A DNA stretch of 64,000 bases from Physella acuta (Eukaryota > Mollusca > Gastropoda > Physidae), in NCBI RefSeq assembly GCF_028476545.1, contig NW_026731784.1, positions 1,116,001-1,180,000 on the forward strand, in the 5' to 3' direction. Shown in pieces: positions 1-10,528 of this stretch (the first letter of the stretch is position 1; each line of letters begins with the position of its first letter). A program made the translations under genes and the position numbers. The notes under the pieces are model-generated. The model saw nothing but the letters and a program-made list of their open reading frames with translations. It did no database searches and was not told the origin of the DNA.

Positions 1-191
1 GTAAATATAGCCAAGATCTAGAGTCTAGATTTCTAGATCTAGAATTCTAGATATGCCCTATAGACTAGATCTAGATCTATAACTTAAAAATAGTCCTCTT
101 CAAAATTCCGACTTAGACAGTAACATACGACTTACAGCATTTTTTTTTTATTTATAGACTTAAGTAGAGATCTAGATTCTAGATCTAGTCT

Positions 192-231
<40 letters not shown>

Positions 232-667
232 TTTACAATGTAGTTGAGTGTAGACTTAAGAATTAGGAATTAATTTACTAAATTAGGCCTAATAAATAGG
301 CTACTTACTTTAAGACAACTAGACTAAAATAGTTTCAATATAAATGTATATATTATTATAATCTAGATTATTCTAGATCTAGTGAAGTTGAGTGTAGTCT
401 TGTTGTAGAACTTAAGAACTAGATCTAGAAATTAGAGAGTAGTGAACTGTAGTAATTTAGATCTAGAATCTAGTAATGTAAATTATGCAGTAAGTGTAGA
501 TCTAGAATTCAGACACTGACTAGATTCTTCTAGATTTAGAATCTAGATTCTACGAAATTTATTATTATTATTATTAGGCCTATTTGTTAATTTATATTAT
601 CAGGTAAATGAAAGTCAACACATCTAGCCTAACAAAATGCCATGAATTTAAAATATATTATGACTTA

Positions 668-1035
668 GGGGTCGTCCATAAATGACGTTACACTCACAGG
701 GGGTAGGGGTTCAGATGGTGCGACGTCACACTTTTGCATTATAAAAAAGCAATGTTAGAAAACGAATTATAGACGTTATTTCGCGTTTTAGAAAACTGAT
801 TTAATAAATTGCAATATGAATTGATTAAAATATTCTATTTTGAGTTCAGACAAGATTTTTGAAAAAAATATCGATGTTTAAAAGAAAAAATTAAACTGCA
901 ATTTTGAGGAGTGGGGATGTAGGCTGAGGTGTGAAGTCATTTTAGGGGGGGGGGGGGTTGGCTTTTTGTGACGATGTGTGACGGAGGGGAGGTAAAATCG
1001 TCCAAAAAAGCGTGACGTCATTTATGGATGACCCC
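668..1035 (+). mobile_element. PIF/Harbinger-like MITE with TTA target duplication
   Basis: The ends are inverted repeats: ggggtcgtccataaatgacg on the left and the complement of cgtcatttatggatgacccc on the right. TTA lies on both sides (665-667 and 1036-1038). In the paralogous arm, near 6530-6550, the sequence runs through one TTA with no insert, which confirms insertion and a 3-bp duplication. A 3-bp TTA/TAA target and G-rich tips are typical of PIF/Harbinger. The interior has no transposase and includes G/C runs. Superfamily is inferred from the TSD and tip sequence only. Confidence 0.7.
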
Positions 1036-1204
1036 TTAAATAAAGTTTGGTGAAATGGAAATTAAATTTTTAAATTTATTGATGATGTGTAACTTATTTA
1101 TATTATTCCTTTGGAGCTGATAGTAATAAAAAGTTAATGAAATTGTATAGTTTTATCCAATTTATGTTTCTAAAGCCTTGCATGAACTTAATTTAAATAT
1201 ATTT

Positions 1205-1646
1205 AGCTGCCCAGACAAAGAACCCAATGAATTTTCCAGAGTTGGCTTGTCGTTTGACTGATGGTAACAAATAGAATCACCCAGGATCGTTGCTGATAAG
1301 AAAATCTGAAGACATACCTTATTTTTCTATACCTAAATGTGATTTGTCTAATGAAAATATTAATTCAGTGACTATTGCCAAAGATATGTTAACATTATTG
1401 CATACATCATCTTCTGAAATTTCGTTTTTTATCTCTAAACCTTCCACAATTTCTTCAAGAGATATTTTAACATCTGTATATACTTCCCACAGTTTGTATG
1501 TTCAAAATTTGCAATATTCTGAGAGAAAAAGTAATAATAAATTTGTACCCAGTGTTTTAGTTTCAGCTCTATTAAAATGTAATAACTCAAACAATTTCAA
1601 AATTAAATGTGTCTTATCCCATATAAAAGTAGTATGTTTTATTTAA
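1205..1646 (+). pseudogene. Coding-like relic, unrecognised; copy of 5917-6358
   Basis: The frame reads through motifs MNFPELACRLTDGNK, LIRKSEDIPY, KCDLSNENI and SVTIAKD, and ends KVVCFI. There is an in-frame stop (TAG) at about 1273-1275, just after the DGNK motif. The inverted copy at 5917-6358 keeps the same peptide motifs without that stop, so the ancestor was probably translated. The sequence is rich in Ser and Asn and looks like a disordered linker. The product is not recognised from sequence alone. A link to the nearby PCGF-like relic is only a hypothesis. Confidence 0.45.
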
Positions 1647-2167
1647 GAAAAATCACCTTCAAAAATTTAAAGTTTGGATGTCAATAAAACATAAGGACAT
1701 GGACTGGTTTGTGGGTAAGCTTTTATACTTAATGTACAATGAAGATTCAGTTTTGGTGTCAATATAGTTGCTTCTGTAATAATTAAACTATAAACAATTG
1801 CATTAATGTAAATATCTCAATGGCATTTCAGTATACTCATCATTGATTTCAAATAACAAAACAGAACTACAGTTTCAAAATTGGAAAAAAAATTAAAAGA
1901 ATTTCATAAATGAATGTGTTTTTAATTACTAAAACAGAAGATGCATCAATATAGAAATACAATGTATATAATTTATATTTGTTTTCATGGACACTCTTTA
2001 ATTCTAAATTAAAAGTCAAATTCAGCTTCCTTGTGTCTAAAATTCCACATCCATGCTGTTTCATTTACCTAGAAATTAAATAAATAATACTTTAAACAAC
2101 TTTCAGTATTATGAAAAAATTAATCATTGATTAAAACGTTTGAAAATGAAATAATATGACTTAATAT

Positions 2168-2243
2168 TTGTGTAAGGAGCTGGAGAGCCACAGTAACCAA
2201 AGGAGCCGCATGCAGCTCGCGAGCCGCAGGTTGCCGACCCCTG
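2168..2243 (-). mobile_element. Terminal fragment of a CAGGGGTCGGCAACC-type hAT element
   Basis: The sequence ends ...gcaggttgccgacccctg, the complement of the CAGGGGTCGGCAACC tip found in complete copies at 29057-29257, 45401-45712 and 60868-62038. The opposite end is missing. It sits just outside the end of the left inverted arm. Confidence 0.7.
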
Positions 2244-2559
2244 CCCTATGTTCTAATACATGGCAACTTTAAATAAATTAAATATTTTTTGTGTGTGAAG
2301 TCAAGCTTTTTACTTAATCAAAAAAGACAAAATGATGTCAAGAATAATCAGTATTTTGAATATTAAGAAATTGGAACAAATATTGAGCTGATTATTGTCC
2401 TACGTTTTCAAATGTACACATATCCAGACTAAAAGTTTCTGCAACATTGCATGTCAAGCTTAGAGTACACTTTTATAAAGAAGAATAATATTCTAGTTGC
2501 TTTTCCAATTTCATGACTGTTCACTGACATGATAATTTAGCTCTAAAATATTTGTATCA
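2244..2559. other. Intergenic, nothing recognised
   Basis: AT-rich unique-looking sequence. No ORF, RNA gene or TE end is seen. Confidence 0.5.
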
Positions 2560-2880
2560 TGGCAATATAAATCTTTAACTGCTTTAAGAGTGTGGCTGTT
2601 GCTTAGACAAACAAAACCCGATCTACATAGACAGTATAGTGCAACCCTGTGAGAATCCTGAATGTTTTTTCTTCAAGAATGTCGTCAGATTGTTAATGGT
2701 AGCACACCCCGTGACACGAACATATTGCTTATCCAGCGTGTGTACATAATTTTTGTTGGCTCTAGGCACTAAAGACACAAAGATACTGGCGGAACAAATG
2801 AATTTCTGTGAGAAACTGGAGTACAAGAACGTTTTTGGATAGGTGTGGAAGTAATAGAACTTGTAAGTTTATCGTTCTTT
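2560..2880 (-). pseudogene. RAWUL-like domain relic (Polycomb RING-finger type)
   Basis: On the minus strand from 2880 down, an open frame reads SIFVSLVPRANKNYVHTLDK, then QYVRVTGCATINNLTTFLKK. This resembles the first half of the ubiquitin-like RAWUL domain of PCGF proteins (hydrophobic strand, L-x-K-x-Y-x-R-V, A-T-hydrophobic-x-x-L-x-x-F-L). A +1 shift after FLKKK gives VALYCLCRSG, SHTLKAVKDLY and NILELNYHV. These fit the second half of RAWUL (H-T-L ... L-x-Y). The domain is therefore broken by a frameshift near 2670. It lies on the same strand and in the correct order relative to the RING relic at 7766-8055. The domain call is by pattern memory; a profile search would decide it. Confidence 0.5.
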
Positions 2881-2889
2881 CTCGCGTTA

Positions 2890-3230
2890 ATTCGTGTCTG
2901 GTTAGCCAGGGAGAGATAAAAGTTTTTGAACTAAATCAATTGTTGTGAACGGGGTTTCCCATTGATAACAAAAAACATGGCGGCTATTTGTTAGTAGGTC
3001 CCGCTTCAAGATTTCAAAATCATCAAACGTTCCAGAAATGCAACAACTGTAAAAACTTTCAAAGCTGTTTTGTTCATATGGATGGGAACAAACACATGTG
3101 TATGCATTTTTGAATATAAAAGTTTTGAGGCGGTAAGTATATTGATTTTATTTCTTTTGTTGATAGTTTGTCCAAGGCTAGGGGACATTACTCTGACTCT
3201 ACTCAGTCTTTGCTACGAGACTTAAGATTC
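2890..3230. other. Intergenic, nothing recognised
   Basis: Mixed-composition sequence between the RAWUL-like relic and the TCTAGA-rich tract. No convincing ORF or repeat terminus. Confidence 0.5.
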
Positions 3231-4560
3231 CCAGACCTAGACCTAGATTCTAGAATCTACCTACTAAGATCTACATTGCTTTAATCTAGTTCTAAGAGTA
3301 TAAGTTCGTGAATTAGAATATATTAGATCTAGATTCTAGATCTAGTATTTTAGTGATCTAGATAAAATATTAAAAATATTAAGAAAAGGATGACGGTAAA
3401 AACTAAAACAACAGGAAAATGAGGATGACTTCCAGTCTCACTCAGCCTACGACTTACTTAATTTATTAATCGAATCTAGATCTAGATTCTAGATCTAGAA
3501 TCTAGATATTAGATCTAGATATCTAGAACTTAGACAACAATGTTAATAGATCTAGATCTAGCTAGATTACTGAACTAGACTCTAGTACTGATTACTCAGT
3601 GATTACTGTTTAATATTTTAGAAGTAGGCCTAGATCTATTCTATTAGTTATTAGTTATTAGAAGTAGCTTGTAGATAGATGGCTAGATAGATTCTAGATA
3701 GTATTACTAGATCTAGATAGAGATAGTAGAATAGATCTAGATCTAGATTCTAGTTGCAGATGGTAGTATGGTAGGCCCTAGATCTAAAATCTAGATCTAG
3801 AGAATCTAGTAGATCTAGAAATCTAGATAGATTCTAGATTTAGATTAGAATGATCTAGTTTAGGTAAAACCTACCCTAGTTAAGTTTAGTAAGAGCTAGT
3901 AATGCCTAGTAAGGCTAACCTGTTTTTAATTTTAAATTAATTTTTTTTATATTTAGAATCTAGACTAGATCTACTCTAGCTATTTACTAGATCTAGATCA
4001 GTAGCCAGTAGAGTGATTAGAGTAGTAGTAGAGTGTAGTGTAGAGTACTGTAGACTATTGTAGAGTGTAGGTACTAATAACTAGACTGAAACTAAATTAG
4101 ACTAGAATCTAGGTCTAGATACATTTAGGGCTTACAGACTTATCAGACTACAGTGTTGCAATGAGTAGATCTAGTAATATATAGATTAAATTTAGTTTGA
4201 AATTGTTACAGTAGTGCTACTACTTTTCTAAGTAGTAAGTAGTGTAGACTACTAGAAGAGCAAGATGATAGATCTCCATCAAGCTACAATAGAGTTTAGT
4301 TAGTAGTTAGTTAGTCATAGTAATAGTACCAAAAGCAGTGTAAGTAGCACAGTAAAAAAAAAAGTATTACTAGGCCATCTATTATTGTATTAGGCCCTTT
4401 TTAGCAAGTTAAAGTTTGGTTAAGTACTAGTCTTCTAGCAAGTTGCCTAGTAGTAAACTTATAAACTAGATCATGTGTATTAGTACTATTAGACTTGTAG
4501 GCTAGTCTTGTTAGTCTAGACCAGGGACTATAAAATCTACAATTGATAACTTTCGGCCTT
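3230..4560. repeat. TCTAGATC-type self-complementary low-complexity tract
   Basis: Dense irregular strings of tctagatctaga, agatctagatct and agtagtag with many TAG words. The hexamers TCTAGA and AGATCT are each palindromic, so either strand can fold on itself. Similar patches occur at 1-600, 6965-7350 and 8160-8260. No coding potential. Confidence 0.8.
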
Positions 4561-4826
4561 TTAGTATATAAGCCTAATTATTAATGAATTACAGGGTACA
4601 AAAATTAATAAATTGGTCAGAGTCAGTATGGTTACAGTTAGCTGTTAATAGAATTAAGTTTTAGATCTATTGACTACAATTTTTAGTTACAAGTAATGAA
4701 AATGAAACTAATAGTTTTGTAATAGTTAAGATATGGTTAACTGTAAACCAGATATTTTAGTTTTTAAGACAAGCTAAGTAGATAGAAAACTGAACCTTTA
4801 CAATAAATTAAACCTTTTATAAATAA

Positions 4827-4829
<3 letters not shown>

Positions 4830-4902
<73 letters not shown>
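4830..4902. repeat. (TA)n microsatellite
   Basis: Uninterrupted AT dinucleotides for roughly 70 bp in the spacer between the arms of inverted duplication 1. Confidence 0.95.
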
Positions 4903-4905
<3 letters not shown>

Positions 4906-5916
4906 TATCTCATATTAGTTAAATAATTATTTTAATATAATATATGGATAAACTTAATAATTTATTATATTTAAATTCCCTAGGTACTTGGCAAGCAATT
5001 TTCTCACACTTTACTGTGGCTATTGGTGCTGATCTTGAACTAAAGGTGAGCTGAATTTTTTTTTATAATAAGCCATTTTTCAGCTTAAGCCCAAGTTTGA
5101 AATCGATTCAGTGTTCTAATTCTTAAAGAATATGTTGCTACTAAGATTATATACTGTAAGTATTAATATGTATGGCTTGATAGTGGGACTGTCAGACAGT
5201 AGCTTTCACATTTCTATCCTAAAAGATAAGAGTTCAGATCCCTGGTTTTAGTCCTGGTATGATGTCCTAAGTCTCATGAGTACCAGCTCTCATGAGTACC
5301 TGGCTCAAGATAGGGAAATTAAAGGTGGCTGGGTATATACCTCTGAACACTCTAATTTTACATGCAAATATCACAGAAACAGGTGAATTTTAATTCAACT
5401 GCTATATTGGCTGTCTGTTTTAATCAATGATTAATTTTTTCATATTACAGAAAGTTGTTAAAAATATTATTTATTTAATTTCTAGGTAAATGGAACAGCA
5501 TGGATGTGGATTTTTAGACACAAGGAAGCTGAATTTAACTTTTAATGAAGAATTTAAATGATGATTGTCCATGAAAAGAAATATTAATCATATACATTGT
5601 AATGCTGTATTGATGCATCTTCTGTTTTAAGTAATTAAAAAACCATCCATTTATGAAATTATTTTCATTTTTTTTTTCAATTTTAAAACTGTAGTTCTGT
5701 TTTGTTATTTGAAAACAATGATGAAAGTATACTGAACTGCCATTGAGATATTAATATAAATGCTATTGTTTATAGTTTAATTCTTTCAGAAGCAACTATA
5801 TTGACATCAAAACTGAATCTTTATTGTACACTAAGTATAAAAGCTTACCCGCAAACCAGTCCATGTCAACAATTTATTGACATTCAAACATTAAATTTTT
5901 TTAAAGGTGATTTTTC

Positions 5917-6358
5917 TTAAATAAAACAGACTACTTTCATATGGGATAAGAAACATTTAATTTTGAAATTGATTGGTTTATTAAATTTTAATGGAGCTGA
6001 AACTAAAACACTGGGTACAAATTTATTATTACTTTGTTTCTCAGAAAATTGCAAATTTTGAACATAAGAACTGTGGGAAGTAGGCAATGATGTTAAAATA
6101 TCTCTTGAAACTTGAAGAAATTGTGGAAGGTTTAGAGATAGAAAACATTTCAGAAGATGATGTTTGAAATAATGGTAAAATATCTTTAGCAATTGTCACT
6201 GAATAAATATTTTCATTAGACAAATCACATTTAGATATAGAAGAATAAGGTATGTCTTCAGATTTTCTTATCAGCGAAGATCCTGGGTGATTCTCTTTGT
6301 TACCATCGGTCAAACGACAAGCCAATTCTGGAAAATTCATTGGGTTCTTTGCCTGGGC
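5917..6358 (-). pseudogene. Coding-like relic, unrecognised; copy of 1205-1646
   Basis: The minus strand reads MNFPELACRLTDGNKENHPG and continues LIRKSEDIPYSSISKCDLSN. It then shifts frame near 6100 before DILTSLPTSHSSYVQNLQFS and SNNKFVPSVLVSA. The left-arm copy shares these peptides, with different damage. The NKFVPSVLVSA stretch loosely resembles QKFICSASIFVSL in the RAWUL-like relic at 2560-2880. It lies on the same strand as the RING relic and between RING and RAWUL, so it could be the linker of one decayed PCGF-like gene. Function is otherwise unknown. Confidence 0.45.
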
Positions 6359-6655
6359 AGCTAAATATATTTAAATTAAGTTCATGCAAGGCTTTAGAAA
6401 CATCAATTGGATAAAACTCTTTAATTTCATTAACTTTTTATTAATATCAGCTCCAAAGGAATAATATAAACAAGTTACACATCATCAATAAATCAAATTT
6501 GCAGATATTTCCATTTCACCAAACTTTCTCTAAGTCATAATATATATTTTAAATTCATGGCATTTTGTTAGGCTAGATATGTTGACTTTTATTTACCACA
6601 ATAATCTGATTATATAAATTAGGATTACCCAGCTATCATACATTCTTCTTTTTAC

Positions 6656-6970
6656 TGCCCTCCTTTAGGAGGGGGAGGTAAAAATCATCATAAAATGTGT
6701 GATGCAATTTACAGATGAACCATCTCTCTCTCTACCCCTCCCCCTATATATATGTATATCTATATAATCTCTAAAATCATGTTGGTACCTCTACCTGTTT
6801 GAATGTTAGGCCCATTTCCTTAAACTGTTTCTGTGTGGATCTTCTCCATGGGGGTCATCTATAAATGACGTCACGCATTTTTTTGACGATTTTTACCTCC
6901 CCCCCCCCCCTCCCCCTACACATCGTCACAAGAAGCCAGACCCCCACCCCCTAAAATGACGTCACACAGT
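6656..6970 (+). mobile_element. Fragments of Harbinger-like MITEs
   Basis: At about 6851 a tip reads ggggtcatctataaatgacg, followed by gacgatttttacctccccc and, near 6945-6966, taaaatgacgtcacac. These match the tips and sub-terminal parts of the element at 668-1035. A second diverged piece at 6660-6725 has gggggaggtaaaaatcatca. Neither piece shows both ends with a TSD. Confidence 0.55.
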
Positions 6971-7359
6971 ACTAGATTCTAGATCTAAATTACTACAGTT
7001 GCCTACACTCTAGATTTAGTTCTTAAGTTCTACAACAAGACTACACTAAACTTCGCTAGATCTAGAATAATCTATATATAAATTGATATTGAACATATTC
7101 TAGTCTACCTGTCTTAAAGTAAATAGCCTATTTAGTAATTTAGTAATTAATTCCACTCAACTACACTGTAAAATAAAAGAAACTAGATCTAGAATCTAGA
7201 TCTCTAGACTACTCTTGAGTCTATAAATTAAAAATAAATCCTGTATGTCGTATGTTACTGTCTAAGTCGGAATTTTCAAGAGGGTTTTTTTTTTAAGTCA
7301 TAGATCTAGATATAGAATTCTAGATCTAGACTCTAGATCTAGGCTATATACTATATATA

Positions 7360-7765
7360 TTTATTAATTAAATTAGGCTTGATTTCAGATTTACGATTGA
7401 AATCTTTTAGGCCTATAAATATCATATTTTATATAGATTATAGATGTATTATTATTATACAGGTTGTATTCTAGATCTATCTAGATCTATATAAAATATA
7501 ATATATTTGTGTGTGTGTTATTTTAAACTTAATTTACTTAAAACAACTTATTGTCGGAGTTTTTTTTAATTCCAAAAACGAAAGTAGATTTCATAACTTA
7601 AAAAAAAATAAATAAATAATATTCACATTTGGTTTGAAAAAACAAAAAAACGCCAGCTGGCAACTACCGGAGCGAGAACTTGGTAAGCTACTTTAACAAC
7701 TTACAAGCCCAATAGCAATGGGTGTTTTGGGCTGTACCTTGGCTTGATTATTATTCACATTAGTA
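7360..7765. other. Intergenic, nothing recognised
   Basis: AT-rich sequence with TCTAGA patches and short A/T homopolymers between the inverted arm and the PCGF-like relic. No gene seen. Confidence 0.5.
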
Positions 7766-8055
7766 ACCTCTTTCTTGTGTTTTTTCAAAAAAAAGCGTTT
7801 TTCTCGTTTAAGCTTTCTTTTTTTCTAAGTGTGGCAAAAGAGCATATACAACATCTTGTAACAAACCATCCAGTCTGATGTGAACAAATGAATCAGTGGG
7901 GTAAATAAGAATAGCACACATTGGACAATTTAGGCTTCTTTCCAGATGTTTAACAATACAATTCTAGCACAACGAGTGCATGCATTCTGTGATAGTACAT
8001 GTTTCATACAAGTAGCCTTGACACAAGCCACAAATCAAATGTGGGTTTACAGACT
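7766..8055 (-). pseudogene. PCGF-type RING-finger pseudogene
   Basis: The minus-strand frame starts SVNPHLICGLCQGYL, continues TITECMHSLC, then after a TAG (7964-7966) NCIVKHLERSLNCPMC, ILIYPTDSFVHIRLDG and LLQDVVYALLPHLEKKKA. A TAA follows at 7808-7810, and the same frame continues TRKTLFFEKTQERGY. This is the C3HC4 RING plus following helix of Polycomb group RING-finger proteins. Family hallmarks are N-P-H-x-x-C-x-L-C-x-G-Y, T-x-T-E-C-x-H-x-x-C, C-P-x-C and L-Q-D-hydrophobic-V-Y. All zinc ligands are kept. The first stop replaces the residue after the HSLC ligand, where the family normally has Lys or Arg. An AG precedes SVNPHL, so this could be a decayed exon rather than a retrocopy. Two in-frame stops make it non-functional as a normal PCGF. 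The subtype cannot be fixed by eye. Confidence 0.8.
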
Positions 8056-8159
8056 GAATGAGTAGCCAGAGAATGTTGTTTTGGTCTATGTGCCTAAACA
8101 GTGGAGCTTTCAACTCTTTGCTAGAGCACTCATTTGCTATATTTTTTTGCATTTTATTA

Positions 8160-9160
8160 TTTATTAAAATTAATAGTCTAGTCTATATTTCTAGTCTTAA
8201 TTATAATCTAGATCTAGATCTAGATTGTACATCTACTCTCTAGATCTAGATTATAGAACTTGTGTAAATAAATGATGTGTAGGTCTTGAGTTAATTTTTT
8301 TTCAGTGTTTATACTTATATTATTAACATTATCTTTGTGTCATTGTTTTTTTTACATATGTACATAAAACACATAGTACATGTTACTTTGTTCATATACA
8401 ACTCAATGTTCACTACTCTATAAACAAAAATGTTTTAAATATTAGTCATTGTATTGCAAATACAAACATACACACGGGTAATATTTGACAATAACTGTAT
8501 TCATTTTGCCCGACAGTTAAACCACATACGAAAACTTCCAATCATGACGTAATAACAATCTATCTTTATGACGCTTTAATGAAGCGCCACGAGCAGCCAC
8601 CATATCACCTGGCCTAGAAAAATTATAGTAAGCCAAAATCACATTGATATTAAGGTTAGACAGTATGGTGATAGGGCTGGAAAGTCTTGAGTTTATTGCT
8701 CTACTTTAAGACAGAACAAATTATACAGAAAGAATTGTTAGAACGACACGTTCATTTGTCTTTAAAATACGATTATTGTAAAGTCACAGTTTTTCATGTT
8801 CACAACAAAATACAACTTATAATAATGAAAACGTAGGTAGCTCACAATTACCAAGTTACTTGTCATTACAATTTAAAAATGTTTGTTTTATTTCTTATAC
8901 GTTTTATTTCTGATTATTTTTAAAACAACACTGCTTTGATGGCAAGGAACTTTATTTTATTTGTGTTGTTTCCATTCGATTTTTAGAAAAATAGAACTGG
9001 TAAGTAACTGAAACAATATATTTAACAGTGTACAATTACATACTTACAACTGTTGTTCTAACAATATTTGTCGTTGTTACATAACACTGTATGAGCATCA
9101 AGTACAACATTGTTAAATATTATTTCAGCTTTCTATAACTCAAACGACATGCTTATGTAT
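8160..9160. other. Intergenic, nothing recognised
   Basis: AT-rich DNA with a short TCTAGA patch near 8200-8260. No ORF of note, no TE end and no RNA gene were found. Confidence 0.5.
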
Positions 9161-9640
9161 ATGTATTTTCAGTCTATAAGAATATATTAGTCTTATAGCG
9201 ACATTTGGGATTGCCTGATAAGAGTAGTGGAATAGATTTAGATTGGCTTTTCTTCAGATTTAAGCAACCATAAACTATGATTATGCAGGTAGTTCAGGAT
9301 TTGATGAAAATACGGTGTAAGATAATATTTGACATTATTAGTGAATTACTTAATTTTAAAAAAAAAAATCAATTTAACAGCAAGCTGACCGACCTGATGG
9401 TGACAATGTAACATATGTAACATCAACATTTACTACATGAACCTCTACTAGACGGTTTACCTTCCAGTATATCACACGATCCTGACAACGTCTATGTTAG
9501 ACCCTTGCCAGACATATGCTGGGCACATTAGAGGCTTGTGGGAAATGCCTACTGGACACATGTTGCAATAATTCGTAGCACTCCAATGTATATATTTTAA
9601 AGTTCCGGCGTAATTAGATATGGTTATATTGTAGGTCCTA
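9160..9640 (+). repeat. Dispersed repeat REP, copy 1
   Basis: Contains agcaagctgaccgacctgat, aacatcaacatttactacat, tagacggtttaccttccagt and cagacatatgctgggcacat, then a stretch ending near ggcgtaattagatatgg. The same ordered strings recur at 17707-18100, 27840-28110, 28780-29050 and 59900-62090, with pieces at 23507-23690, 24960-25130, 42700-42780 and 56395-56519. No coding capacity or terminal inverted repeats are evident, so the element class is unknown. Confidence 0.75.
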
Positions 9641-9649
9641 GGACCTTTG

Positions 9650-9860
9650 ACCACAGGTGCTTTGACCATAGGGGGTTTGACCATAGGGGGTTTGACCACA
9701 GCGGAGCTTTGACCATAGGGGCTTTGACCATAGGAGGTTTGACCACAGCGGGGCTTTGACCATAGCGGTGCTTTGACCATAGGGGGTTTGATCATAGGGG
9801 GTTTGACCATAGGGGGTTTGACCACAGGTGTTTTCTCAGCAGAGGGTCTTTGATCACAGT
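9650..9860. repeat. Tandem array of about 15-bp unit
   Basis: Repeats of ggggtttgaccatag with variants (gctttgaccatag, gtttgaccacagcg). A minus-strand reading frame full of MVKPP repeats arises from the array and is not a gene. Confidence 0.85.
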
Positions 9861-9899
9861 TGGTCTATCAACGGGTGTTTGATTACAAGCGCTGTGTTG

Positions 9900-10210
9900 G
9901 ATGCTTGGTATTGAAATCAATGATCACATTATTTAATTGCATTATAATCCTAACCCTTATTTTGTACCTAACACAATAAGTACCATTATTTATCTGTTTA
10001 GTTAAATTTGGAAGGTATTATGAGTAACTTAGTAAAGCATATCTTTAGTTTTTATCACATGAGAAAATTGTAGCTAAAATAAGTTGCTATAGCATTTTTC
10101 CTAATGGGATTGACACACGTGTGTTTTTCTTGAACTTGCTTGTTGTAGTAAGTTTCTTGTAGCTGTTTCTTATAACTTAAAAACATAAACATAACTAAAT
10201 CACGTTCATT
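9900..10210. other. Intergenic, nothing recognised
   Basis: AT-rich sequence with no ORF or repeat end. Confidence 0.5.
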
Positions 10211-10277
10211 GGACAAAACGAACGGACGCGACTGAGACCGAAATTCTCGGTTCCAAACAGCTAAGTCTGCGCGCGCG

Positions 10278-10328
10278 AAGATAGACGGTTTGCACCGAGA
10301 ATTTTAGACCGAGCAAACCGTCTATCTT
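10278..10328. other. 16-bp perfect hairpin with short loop
   Basis: aagatagacggtttgc at 10278-10293 is perfectly complementary to gcaaaccgtctatctt at 10313-10328, leaving a 19-nt loop. The word agacggtttgc recurs at about 10500. A nearby imperfect palindrome (accgaaattctcggt) shares the accgagaatt word with the loop. This could be a remnant of a small foldback element. Confidence 0.7.
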
Positions 10329-10528
10329 TTTAAAAGTGCTATAATTTTGGAAATATCAACAAAACCCATTTTCAAACGCTACAGTATAGTCGGTAGAGAG
10401 TTTCTTCGGAGATATCTTTAAAAAAAATTGTATTAGAGCGATCGAAAAGGAAATAATCAGTTTTTTGTCTCTCCTGTAAAATTTACATTTTCAGAGTTAG
10501 ACGGTTTGCGACCGAGACCATCGATATA

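Larger units (their letters stand above)
1..2138 (+). repeat. Left arm of inverted segmental duplication 1
   Basis: This stretch is matched in reverse complement by about 5420-7360. Landmarks at 60-130, 230-350, 600-660, 1205-1650 and 2030-2130 recur in reversed order in the other arm. An example is the gttgactttcatttacctg region at about 600 against 6580-6600. The arm may continue left of the window. It carries a MITE at 668-1035 that the other arm lacks at the same site. The first 600 bases are AT-rich with many TCTAGA/AGATCT runs and a T-homopolymer at about 196-229. No intact gene is seen. Confidence 0.85.
5420..7360 (-). repeat. Right arm of inverted segmental duplication 1
   Basis: Reverse complement of about 1-2138, clearly diverged by substitutions and indels. 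It lacks the MITE found at 668-1035, having a single TTA at that site, and instead has unrelated MITE fragments at 6656-6970. The 5500-5560 segment matches 2000-2065 reversed. No intact gene. Confidence 0.85.

Noticed and set aside
8058-8243. Plus-strand 61-codon frame
   Set aside because: Antisense to the start of the PCGF-like relic and runs into TCTAGA repeats.
9472-9825. 117-codon Pro/Lys repeat frame
   Set aside because: Arises from the 15-bp array joined to a REP copy.
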